From contig JAUKUA010000003.1 of the NCBI GenBank assembly GCA_030549175.1, positions 4,464,001-4,528,000 on the forward strand: a DNA stretch of 64,000 nt. Direction: 5' to 3'. This document shows positions 48,011 to 57,787 of the stretch, piece after piece. Source of the stretch: Lasiosphaeris hirsuta (taxonomy: Eukaryota > Ascomycota > Sordariomycetes > Sordariales > Lasiosphaeriaceae). The first letter of the stretch is position 1. Each line of letters begins with the position of its first letter. The position numbers were made by a program, and so were the translations under genes. Under the pieces are notes generated by a model, which worked only from the letters and a program-made list of their open reading frames with translations, did no database searches and was not told the origin of the DNA.

Positions 48011-48729
48011 ATGTTGAAAATATGGTCCATGGTATGGCTCTGGAACTGGATGCGACGCTTGGCTCCGCGCCGTCTCTAATAGATTTTGCAGAAGAAGGAG
48101 CAGCAGAAGGCTGAGAACGCCGAGGGCGCAGCGGGCGGGAAGAAGAAGAAGGTGACTGCGGCGCAACTACGAGTCCAGAAAGGTGAGATAAAACTGTTGG
48201 CATTAGATCCCTTGGGCCCATCATGAAGACCGTTGTGTACTCGACTTGCGTCGGAGTTATCGGCTGACGGATGCATCCCCCGCCAGATCTGTCGGAACTC
48301 TCGCTGGGCACCACGATGACGACGGACTTCCCGGACCCTGACAACATCTTGAGCTTCATTCTATACGTCGAGCCGGATGAGGGTATGTACCGGGGCGGCC
48401 GGTTCAGCTTCACATTCAACATCACGCCCAACTTCCCGCACGAGCCGCCCAAGGTGCAGTGCCGCGAGAAGATCTACCACCCCAACATCGACCTCGAGGG
48501 CAAGGTTTGCCTCAACATCTTGCGCGAGGACTGGAAGCCGGTGCTCAACCTGAATGCCGTCATCGTAGGACTGCAGTTCCTCTTCCTCGAGCCAAACGCG
48601 AGCGACCCGCTGAACAAGGAAGCGGCTGAGGATCTGAGGCTCAACCGTGAGGGCTTTAAGCGCAACGTGCGATCGGCCATGGGGGGCGGCTCCGTCAAGG
48701 GCCAGACCTTTGATCGGGTGCTCAAGTGA
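48011..48729 (+). CDS. ubc12: NEDD8-conjugating enzyme UBC12
   Basis: Accepts activated NEDD8/Rub1 from the UBA3-ULA1 E1 and transfers it to cullins, switching on SCF-type ubiquitin ligases. Exons are 48011-48031, 48092-48182 and 48287-48729 (555 nt, 184 aa). The N-terminus MLKIWSM-KKEQQKAEN is the E1-docking extension specific to UBC12. A Lys-rich linker (GGKKKKVTAAQLRVQKD) follows, then the UBC fold with FNITPNFPHEPPKV, KIYHPNID, and the active-site Cys at residue 112 in KVCLNILREDWKPVL. The following NLNAVIVGLQFLFLEPNASDPLN is diagnostic for UBC12 rather than other E2s. The first exon is only 21 nt, so it is easily missed. Junction phases are 0 and 1. Length and motif order match the family. 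Confidence 0.95.
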
Positions 48730-49568
48730 AGACGGCGAAGCAGCAACTTGGACTTTATATAAAGGGGGGACTGTTTAGAGCGGGCCCCTCGCGGGTCGTG
48801 GGGATGCTGGGACGTGGGCTGTGTGGAAGAATGGGCAGCCACCCTCGAGTGGAATGCGACATGGAAATGGCATAGATGCGATAATCTCGCGGGGGCGTTC
48901 GTGTTCACGATCACGTCCTGAATCTGGGTTTTGCGGGCATTTTTCTATTTGGTCTTGTTGTTTTTGGTCTGATTTGCTGCGTTAGGTATGTATTGATTGC
49001 ATTTGCACAAGAATGGACCAGGGATCGTAGATATCAGCGTCTTCGTCAGCTCAACTCGCAGAGTGCCAAGCCAGCTTCTGTTCCAAGGCCAGGCCGCGTT
49101 TGGGATCTAGACTTGCGTTTGCGTGTCTGACATGGTGTGCGCAATGTGTGTAAAGAGTTATCTCGGCCAGTTTGCGCAGCGCGTAGGAGCCAGAGGGTCC
49201 TGGAGAGGTCTTACCTAAACCATCGTGGGCCCCCGTTTTAGCACGACAACCGCTTACGAACTCGCGGCATTGCTCAGACAGGCGGGGGGCCCTCGCTGCA
49301 GACCTGGCTCGGCCCAGGTCGTCCCCCACACGGTATAGCCAATCAGCAATCTCATGAGGAGCTCTCCCCCACCACAGGGCCCCACACCCAACCTTGCAGT
49401 GACCGAAGTCGGTGAGAGCTTGGGTGCTCGCAGCAGCCGGAAGAAAAAAATCAAATTTCTGTTGCTCACATTCACTACCCAGACGGTGAAGCATAAAACC
49501 GTTTGGCTCCCAGAGTTCCCTCCACAACCACCCTTTCCCAAAGCATCCCCACTCAAATTCCATCGAAA
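48730..49568. other. Intergenic region upstream of ilv-2
   Basis: No gene is supported. It includes the 3' flank of ubc12 and a GC-rich promoter/leader for the reductoisomerase gene. Overlapping minus-strand ORFs of 121-185 codons have no recognisable content. Confidence 0.65.
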
Positions 49569-51045
49569 ATGGCCTCCAGAACCTTTTCCAAGGCTCTCCG
49601 TGCCCCATTGGGCCGCCAATTGGCGTCGCCCGTCCAGTGCCGCACCTTCGTGTCGGCCATGGCTGCCGTCCGCGTCACCGCCGTCGCTGCCCCCGTTGCC
49701 CGTCCCATGCGGCAGCAGGTCCGCGGCGTCAAGACAATTGACTTCGCTGGCTCGAAGGAGGATGTCTATGGTGAGTTCCCCTGACAGTCATTTACCTGGC
49801 ATTCGCCTCCTTTCTGGTGCTGGTGGCTGACGGCGTATCTTCGTCCCTTGTAGAGCGTGCCGACTGGCCCAAAGAGAAGCTCTTGGTGAGTCATAAAAAC
49901 CGTCATGCCATCTGAAATCTGACGGCAGACCACTGACTCGGGCTCGCCCCCTCGCAGGAGTACTTCAAGAACGACACCCTTGCTCTCATTGGCTACGGCT
50001 CGCAGGGTCACGGCCAGGGCCTCAACCTCCGCGACAACGGCCTCAACGTCATCATCGGCGTGCGGAAGAACGGCCAGTCGTGGAAGGATGCTCAGCAAGA
50101 TGGCTGGGTTCCCGGGAAGAACCTCTTCGAGGTTGACGAGGCCATTGGCCGCGGTACCATCATCATGAACCTCCTCAGCGACGCCGCTCAGAGCGAGACG
50201 TGGCCCGCCATCAAGCCCCAGCTCGTCAAGGGCAAGGTATGTTGGCTCATCCTTTGACTCGCCCTCCCAATGAGAGATCCAGCCTAACTCGGTTGACAGA
50301 CCCTCTACTTCTCCCACGGCTTCTCGCCCGTCTTCAAGGACCTCACCAAGGTCGAGGTCCCCACAGACATTGATGTCATCCTCTGCGCCCCCAAGGGCTC
50401 CGGCCGCACCGTCCGCTCGCTCTTCCGTGAGGGCCGTGGCATCAACTCGTCGTTCGCCGTCTACCAGGACGTGACCGGCAAGGCCGAGGAGAAGGCCGTT
50501 GCCCTTGGCGTTGCCATCGGCAGTGGTTACCTCTACAAGACCACCTTTGAGAAGGAGGTCTTTTCTGACCTGTACGGCGAACGCGGCTGCCTCATGGGCG
50601 GCATCCACGGTATGTTCCTCGCCCAGTACGAGGTTCTCCGTGAGCGCGGCCACAGCCCCAGCGAGGCCTTCAACGAGACCGTTGAGGAGGCTACTCAGTC
50701 CCTCTACCCCCTCATTGGTGCCAACGGCATGGACTGGATGTTCGACGCCTGCTCCACCACCGCCCGCCGTGGTGCCATTGACTGGACCCCCAAGTTCAAG
50801 GATGCCCTGAAGCCCGTCTTCAACGACCTCTACGACTCGGTCATCACCGGCGAGGAGACCAAGCGCTCGCTCGAGTACAACTCGCAGCCCGACTACCGTG
50901 AGAAGTATGAGGCTGAGCTCAAGGAGATCCGCGAGCTTGAGATCTGGGTTGCCGGCAAGGCTGTCCGGTACGTATTCATGTCTCCCTCTGATAAGTGGCC
51001 TGGCTAACCTTTCCTAGCTCTCTGCGCCCAGAGAACCAGAAGTAA
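49569..51045 (+). CDS. ilv-2: Ketol-acid reductoisomerase, mitochondrial (acetohydroxyacid reductoisomerase)
   Basis: Catalyses the NADPH- and Mg-dependent isomerisation/reduction of acetolactate and acetohydroxybutyrate in valine and isoleucine synthesis, in mitochondria (yeast ILV5). Exons are 49569-49770, 49854-49885, 49958-50236, 50300-50967 and 51018-51045 (1209 nt, 402 aa). Residues 1 to about 60 are Arg/Ala/Ser-rich with no acidic residue, a mitochondrial targeting sequence. The Rossmann glycine motif GYGSQGHGQ is at 90-98. NLLSDAAQ, LYFSHGF, CAPKGSGRTVR and the metal-binding FSDLYGERGCLMGG block follow. The last exon encodes only the final nine residues (SLRPENQK with the split Arg), which an ORF scan misses. 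Exon 2 is 32 nt. Codon use is strongly C-ending, as expected of a highly expressed gene. It converges on the dehydratase gene about 270 bp away. Confidence 0.97.
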
Positions 51046-51316
51046 GCTGGATGGGTGGTACCGGTGGGATGAGAATGGTGATTTTTGGGGTTCAACAACT
51101 GTTTGAAACCCTTTGACACTGGGCGGGTAGCAAACGGCAGTTCGGGTCGCCCTCGAGTCACTAGGACGGGATACCTCGGGGGAAAAAAAAGGGGACTAAA
51201 AAAAGCCTTCGGACTCGTTTTCTTAATTCTGGGACTCAGCTGTACGACGTGTATATATGGCGGGCTGATAATGGAGGTCTTTACCTATGAGAAATGTGGG
51301 GGCCGCCGGTACTAAC

Positions 51317-52582
51317 TCATGCAAACAGCTTCCCGAGCGCGTCCAAGCTAACATTCCCGCCGCTAAACACGACTCCAAGGTCCCACCCCTCCTCTCCTCC
51401 CTCCTCCTCCACCATGGTCCGAAACTCCTCATTGAACAAGGCGACGGCCAAGCCGACAACAGCGCTCGGCTCGACGACAAGCTTCATGCGCTCGTAGACC
51501 AGGCGCAGGGCAGCCTTGATGTCTTTTTCGCTCACGGCATAGATGCCGCTGACGAGCCGCCGCTTGTAGATGATGGACCAAGGCACAACACCGACGGGGG
51601 TGCGCAAGCCGTCGGCAATGGTAAGCGTCTTGACAGCGGGGATGCGCTCACCCGAGGCGGAGTAGTAGGCGCGGCGAGCGTCGTCTCCGCCTTGGAAGGA
51701 GGGTTCGGCGCCAAAGACTTTGGTGGGGGTGCCCTCAGAAGCGACTTTGGGGGTGGGAAGAGTGGTGAGTTGGTGATTTCAGGGGCTGTAGTTTTGGAGG
51801 AAGAGGGGGGGAGGGGGGTTGTTACATACGCGCTGTACCGGAGAGCAATCCACCGCCGCCGCAGGGGGTAATAATGGCGTGTAGAGACCTGGTCGAATCC
51901 GAGGTGAGCTGCTGGAACTGGGTTTGCAGCTCGAGCGCGGCGGTGCCCTGCCCCAGCACGATATCGGGGTGGTCGTACGGCGGGACCAAGCGCGCGCCGG
52001 TCTGCGCGATCACCTCGGCGGTCGCGGCCTCGCGCTCTGTCGAGGTGCTGCCCGAGAAGACGACCGTCGCGCCGTACCCCTTGGTCGCGGCGATCTTGGG
52101 CGCCGCCGAGATGGTCGGCATGACGATGTGCGCCGGGATGTTGTTGGTCCGCGCGGCTAGGGCGAGCGCTTGGGCGTGGTTTCCTGGGACGGGGTGAGAA
52201 GGGGGCTTGTGGGATGAGATGGGGGGGGAGAAGGGGTCGTACCCGAGCTGTGCGTCACTACCCCCTTCTCACGGCCCCCCGCCTCGGCCCACCCGGGCTC
52301 CTGCTTCAGCCGCTCGATGGCGTGGAAGGCGCCCCGGACCTTGAAGGCCCCGATGCGCTGCAGGTTCTCGCACTTGAACCAGAACCGGAGGACGGGCTGG
52401 GCGGGCGTGCGGGCGGCCCACTCGGTGCCCGAGAGGGCGGCTTGCGGGCGGGGGGTCGAGGCGAGGAGGTTGAGGGTGCTGTTGGTCAGCACGGGCGTCT
52501 CGTGGATGAACGGCTTGATCAGCTCGTGCGCGGCTTGCACCGACGCGCGGGCCAGCGGGGGCGCCGTGGACGGGTCGGCCAT
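51317..52582 (-). CDS. PLP-dependent L-serine/threonine dehydratase or serine racemase (SRY1-like)
   Basis: A fold-type II PLP enzyme that either deaminates L-threonine/L-serine or racemises serine; sequence alone does not decide which. Exons are 52582-52243, 52183-51830 and 51744-51317 (1122 nt, 373 aa). The start is the ATG at 52582; the upstream TTG at 52588 is rejected. The PLP lysine is Lys81 in GAFKVRGAF, and the substrate loop SSGNHAQALALAA (112-124) is rebuilt across intron 1. The PLP phosphate loop CGGGGLLSG is at 221-229, and VFGAEP follows intron 2. The C-terminal part ends SGGNVSLDALGKLF. No ACT-type regulatory domain is present, so it is the catabolic/racemase class rather than biosynthetic ILV1. 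No targeting peptide is visible, suggesting cytosol. An odd insertion (about 42-62, Ala/Pro-rich) lies before the PLP lysine. Confidence 0.93.
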
Positions 52583-53754
52583 GCTCAAGTGCAGGCGGTG
52601 CCGGGTAGGTGGTCGGGGTGGTGTGGGTCGGGCCGGGGCTTTTGGAGGTTAGCGGGCGGGGTTTTATTCTAATAATTGGTGCCACCCATGCATTGAGGAA
52701 TAGGAGTCGGCGAAGTGGATGCCAATATTTTATTCAAGAAATGAATGCTCCAGTTCAAGCACAAGCACGCAATGCATCGTTGTGGCTTGGAGACGAGACC
52801 GATAGCGGAGCGTCCTGGCTTTTATACCAACAACCGATATTCCGCCAACCTAACAGCCTCACGTTGCCTGTTCTCAGGGAACGAATTGTAATCCCACGTA
52901 ACACAGGAATTCCCGTCGGTCTTGGAATACTTTAGTGAACAGAGGTTGCGCGCAAACCAGCCATATACCCCATTACGTCATATCTGCCGGCCGTTCTCTG
53001 GATTGCAAGTTTCCAGTGTATGGGATTGATGAAACGCCCTTCCGTTTTGCATCCCGGTCGCCGGATGCAACGGCCGGAATTGCGCCGGCCGTTTTAATTC
53101 TTCGAGGCCGGCTGAGGCCGGCTAAGGCCGGAGATTTGTGGGGCACAACGATTCTATTACTCAACGAACATCAATCCATCCGTCATGTCCACATGCAAGT
53201 TGGGTAACAGGCACCCCCTCAACCGTTGAAAGAGCCCTCACACCTTCCAACCTTCCATCCGTGCGCCAAAGGTGGATTAGGCCGTAGACAGGGTTTGGGC
53301 TGAAGTTTAAGTTGACGGCATGGTTTAAGCATGCTAACGCCGTTTCGTCACAGTAAATACACGCGAAATATACCAAGAACACTCAATATATCGTTCCTCT
53401 TGCTTGTCGGCTCTCTGTGTGTCGGGGCGGTGTGGATGGCGGATTCCGATCACCAGGTCGCCTGGGTCTCGTGTCTCGTTCTTCTCTATCTTAGGTTTCA
53501 CTCCACCATGACAAAGAGAAATCCAGCGGACCAGGTCCGAGGGAAAGCATGGCAGGGTGGCTGATTGGAAAAAAAAAAGAAAGAAATGTTGGAAGCTTTA
53601 ATGCCGGAATCCATTCCGGCCACGGCCTATATATGCGCTCTGTTGGGCCAGAGCTTGTCGCTTTTCTCTTTGATCTCTCCCTGATCTTTAAGCCCCTCGC
53701 GGATAATATTTTTCTGTCGTACTCACTGCTCCTGGAAGTCATCGACAAACCAAT
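52583..53754. other. Divergent intergenic region between the dehydratase and IDO genes
   Basis: No gene is supported over about 1.2 kb. A GC-rich patch at 53060-53135 contains GCCGGCC-type palindromic strings and a 10-bp tandem repeat. Confidence 0.65.
53104..53133. repeat. 10-bp tandem repeat, three copies
   Basis: GAGGCCGGCT occurs twice exactly, followed by AAGGCCGGAG, in the region upstream of IDO. Confidence 0.8.
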
Positions 53755-55320
53755 ATGGGATCCCTCGGCGACAATACCGACGACTTTCGGGTCCTAGATG
53801 ACCTCCAGACCGACGATGTCTCCCTCCCTGCCTTCATGGTCTCGAGCACAAGGGGGTTTCTTCCTCGAATAGACCCCATCGTGTCCCTTCCCGCCGACTT
53901 CGACCCTCTCGAATTCATCCTCCAGCGCATGCCTATCAAGACGCTGTCGGGCGAGCCTGGTCTATTGGCCGACGGGAAGCTGGGCGAGACCGTGACGAAT
54001 GAGCTTCCAGAGCTCACCGACTGCATCGACAAGTACAAGGACAACCTGCCATTGATGAATGCCCTCTACCGCGACTATTCCTTCCTTGCCTCTGCGTACC
54101 TCCTCGAGCCGTGTCACCAGAGGTTCATGCTTGGTGAGCCATATGGACTGGGGCGAGAGACCTTGCCGGCGAATATCTCAAGGCCCATTGCTCGATGTGC
54201 TGCCCTGTAAGCCATCATCATCCCTTCTAAACACCCCCACCCCCAATTAACCCCCCCCCCCCACCCCCCCCCCAGCTGCGACTTCAAACCATTCATGGAA
54301 TACGCTGGCTCGTACGCCCTCTACAACTACCGCCTCGCGGACCCGAGTCTAGGCCTCGCCCCCTCCAACGTCCGCCTGATCCGCGCCTTTGAGCACGGAC
54401 TCGACCCAGACTCGTCGGAAGCGGGCTTCGTTCTCGTTCACATCGACATGGTACGGCACTCGGCGCCGCTGGTGCAGGGCGCGCTGGGCGCGCTAGCAGC
54501 CCGCACCACCGGCTCGCGCAGCGCCCTGCACTCCGCCCTCAAAACCGTGCTCACCGCCCTCACCGCCGTCAACGTCGCCATGGATACCATGTGGCGGCGC
54601 TCGCGCCCGCGCGAGTACACCTCGTTCCGGACCTTCATCTTTGGCATCACGGCTCAGAGCATGTTCCCGCGCGGGGTGCTGTACGCCGGGGTGGCGGGTC
54701 CCGATGATGACGACGACGGGGGGGCCGACGGCGGGGGTACGCGCATGTCGTTCCGCGGCGAGAGCGGCGCCAACGACAGCATGATTCCGCTCGTTGATAA
54801 CCTGCTGGGCGTGCCTATGCCTGACACGCCGCTGACACAGATCCTGCACGACTTCCGCGAGTACCGGCCGAGCAACCACCGGGCGTTCCTGGGGTGGGTG
54901 CGCGGGCGGAGCGAGGCGCTGGGGCTCAAGGCGTGGGCGCTGGGGCTGGATGGGAAGGAAGAGGCGGACGAGCGGGCTCATGAGGAGTCGCGCCGGCTGT
55001 GGCTCCGGATTCTCAACCAGGTCCGCGACTTCCGCTGGCGGCACTGGTGCTTCGCGCGCGAGTACATCCTCAAGCAGACGAACCACCCGACGGCGACGGG
55101 CGGGAGCCCGATCGTGACGTGGCTGCCCAACCAGCTGCAGGCGGTGCTGGACGAGATGGTGCTGGTGTACTCGGCCTTCGGCGGTGAGAAAGGCAGGTTC
55201 GGGCAGGAATGCTCGGATATCATGTGCGTAGTGCGCCGGCAGCAGGAGATGCTGCGGAAAGAGGTACGAAAGTACTGCGAGGAGCGTGGTGCCGAAGCGA
55301 CGACTGTGTCATCAAATTAG
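53755..55320 (+). CDS. Indoleamine 2,3-dioxygenase
   Basis: A haem enzyme opening the indole ring of L-tryptophan to N-formylkynurenine, the entry to de novo NAD synthesis (yeast BNA2 function). Exons are 53755-54206 and 54276-55320 (1497 nt, 498 aa). Family landmarks: the N-terminal FMVSSTRGFLP block, FRGESGANDSMIPLVDNLLGV (about 309), the FREYRPSNHRAFL block, and FRWRHWCFAREYI, in which His407 is the likely proximal haem ligand (by alignment with human IDO1 from memory). The TNHPTATGGSPIVTWLPNQL signature (PF01231) follows. The intron (54207-54275) has an almost pure poly-C 3' half (C12-A-C10-AG). An acidic Asp/Gly-rich insertion (about 298-305, DDDDDGGADGGG) looks like a disordered loop. 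No targeting signal is seen. Fungi often have several IDO paralogues; which one this is cannot be told here. Confidence 0.95.
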
Positions 55321-55482
55321 AATTAAGTTACACGAACCGACACTATCCTTTGATGGTGTTGATCAGAGAGCCCAAGATAAACGGCATCATCTCGCAAAGC
55401 AAAACGCCAAAGCCTACCCCCATCCATGCTCCGTGCCCGACTCCTGAAATCACCCATCGCAATGCAACACCCTCTTGTAAAA

Positions 55483-56884
55483 TCAAAGCAGCATGACACC
55501 CATGATACCCATGACGATCCCCCACATACCCCAACCTCGTATCCTCACGGCCTCTCCCGGAACCGCCTTCGCAACCGTCGCCGTCCCGCCCGCCGGCTCC
55601 ACAACCGAGCAGCTCGCCGTGCCGCAGCTATACCCAGAGGGACAGCACCCGGGCAACGGGCCTGCCTCGCGGCCACACATGAACCAGCCGGTGGCGCAGT
55701 TCCCCGTCGTCGCGGCTGGGACCTCGGCCGCCGGCACCACGACGGTAATACCATTAGTATTGACTATCGTCGTCAGTGCCACGGGCGGGCAGCTCGTCGT
55801 CTGGCAGTCGCGGCCCGTCTGGCAGCACCCGCCGCCCGCGGAGGCGAGGCAGGCGTAGAAGCCCGTGGGGCAGAAGGTGTTGATGATGCTCGACGAGGAG
55901 GTCGGGCGGTAGGGGGCGCCGGGGCCGTTCGAGGCCGAAGAAGAGGTGGGCAGAGGGGCTGAGATGATTTGAGTTGTTGTACGGGTCGTTGTTGGGGGTG
56001 TCTGGGACGGGGTGATGGTCACGATGACTGTGATGACAACGGTGGAGGGGGTTAGGTTTGTGGAAATGACTGTTGTAGACGTGCTGGTTAGAGTGACGAT
56101 ACCGGTGGGAGACGGCGTGGGAGTTGGCGTCGCCGAGGCGGAGCGGACGCCTATATCGTGTTAGCTAAGTCGTGAAAACATCCCTCTTCCGCAACAAAGA
56201 CAACCTACATCCTACACCTTGGCACACAAACCCGGGTATGCAGCACCCACCACCGATATCAGACGCACACGGCATGCTGCCATCGGCGCAGCTTTGCACA
56301 CTGCCACCGCAGGACGCCCCGGCCGGGCAGCAGCCGACCGGGCCAAGACCGGTATCCTCTACCTCTACACACGTCTCGCCAGTGCCGCAGCACGAGTTGG
56401 GATATCCTATATCCGCGCAGCTACTCGTCCCCGTCGGACACGCCCACTGTCTGCGCTCGAGAAAGGCTAGAGCCTCGGCCGCGCGCCGGCGCCACCCTGT
56501 TGCCGCTACCCGTCTCTCTTGTGCCTCCTCTTCTGCGGATTCGCTCCCAAACGAGAGGGCAAACGGCGGCCGGTATCCTGTTAGGATCTCGACCTCTGAG
56601 CTGGAGGAATTACGGCCCGCTGCCGACTGCTGCAATTCGATTTCGGCCTCTAGGATGCTGCGCGCCGCGACGGCTCCCGGAACTAGGAGACGCTCCTGGA
56701 CGGGCGCAAAGGCTGGCTGGTCGGGGAAGGCGCAGTACGAGTGGTGGAATTTCTCGCCCTGGTCGGGGGGCATTTTTCGGATTGCCGTCGGGAGGAGCTG
56801 AGGTTGCGGTTGCGACTGGGACGGAGTGTGGGCTTCGATTTGCGTTGCCCCCAGGAGCCAGAGGGAGAGAGGGAGGGCGCGCAT
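55483..56884 (-). CDS. GPI-anchored cysteine-rich surface protein with four CC modules
   Basis: I do not know its function. Exon 1 is 56884-56209 and exon 2 is 56150-55483 (1344 nt, 447 aa). An N-terminal signal peptide (MRALPLSLWLLGATQIEA) is followed by a Pro/Gln-rich and Glu/Ala-rich segment. Four modules of the form C-x6-C-x(7-9)-CC-x5-C come next, most with a final x4-C. They start near residues 149, 199, 319 and 377, and module 1 is followed by an extra CCPAGASC. Modules 2 and 3 are separated by a Ser/Thr/Pro-rich stalk (about 227-318) that should be O-glycosylated. The C-terminus ends in a hydrophobic tail (about 427-447) without a cytosolic segment, typical of GPI attachment. The intron splits the last Cys codon of module 2, and splicing restores it. 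It is likely a cell-wall or plasma-membrane protein. Homologues exist in other moulds as hypothetical GPI proteins, by recollection. Confidence 0.85.
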
Positions 56885-57787
56885 CTTGTGTGCTGCTTTG
56901 ATGATTGATGCGGATTTTTTTTATGTTGCTTAGCAATCGGTATAATTATCGTTCGACCTTCGGTGTGCTGTGGTTATCTACCGCAGCAGGTGTCTTGTCG
57001 ATGGCGAAGACGGCCGGGAATGTCGTCGACGACGCCAGGTGTGCTCTAGCTCGAGCTCGGTGTTAATCGCCGAGGGAAAGTCTTGCCATTCTCGAAATCG
57101 CTCACGAGAGTTTATGAGCAACTAATTGGTTGTGACGCAGCTTCGCGTAGAAAATTAGGTTGTTTCAAGAATCTGTAGCGTGCTGGCTGGCCGTGTTGGT
57201 GTTGACTTTCTGGACGAACAAAACAACGAATGCCAAGAGTGGCGCCTGTGGGAGCTCCCGGTGGTGTTGCGTGGCCGGGAGGCTTTATGGAAAGTGTTCA
57301 GGGGTGGGTATTTAGGAGGGACATCAATCCACCTTCTTCACTGCACCTTCTAGCCGTCCAAAACCAGAAATCGGCCCCAGCGCTTGCCTCTCTGCAACGG
57401 CCACTTAATTGTTAATAGTAAATATGACGTTTTGAGCATTTATCGGATGGAGCTCATTGATTTTGTTCTTTCGCTACCAGCTTTGGCGCGTACCCAAAAC
57501 CACGAATTGGAGGCTACCCCTGCAAGGGATGGACCCTGCATTACCACTCTTGCTTGCAGCCAACTGCAGAATTAGGATGAGTCTGGAACAGTCTCCATCT
57601 ATACCCCTTTTCCTGAGACCCTCTCGAGTCTCGATGGATATTATACGTGTACATGATCTTCTATGTCTGGGATATCTATATAATACAACATGATACACTC
57701 CCTTATTTTGCATGGGATTTCACATACTCAGCGTGGCCTTTTACTGTTGCAAGATATACAGCCAGATCCCTCAGCCATCGGCGGGTC
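56885..57787. other. Intergenic region between the GPI protein and mrm1 genes
   Basis: No gene is supported. It holds the GPI gene promoter (T-run at about 56916) and the mrm1 3' flank. Confidence 0.65.

Noticed and set aside
54493..55086. 197-codon minus-strand ORF
   Set aside because: Antisense shadow of the indoleamine 2,3-dioxygenase exon.
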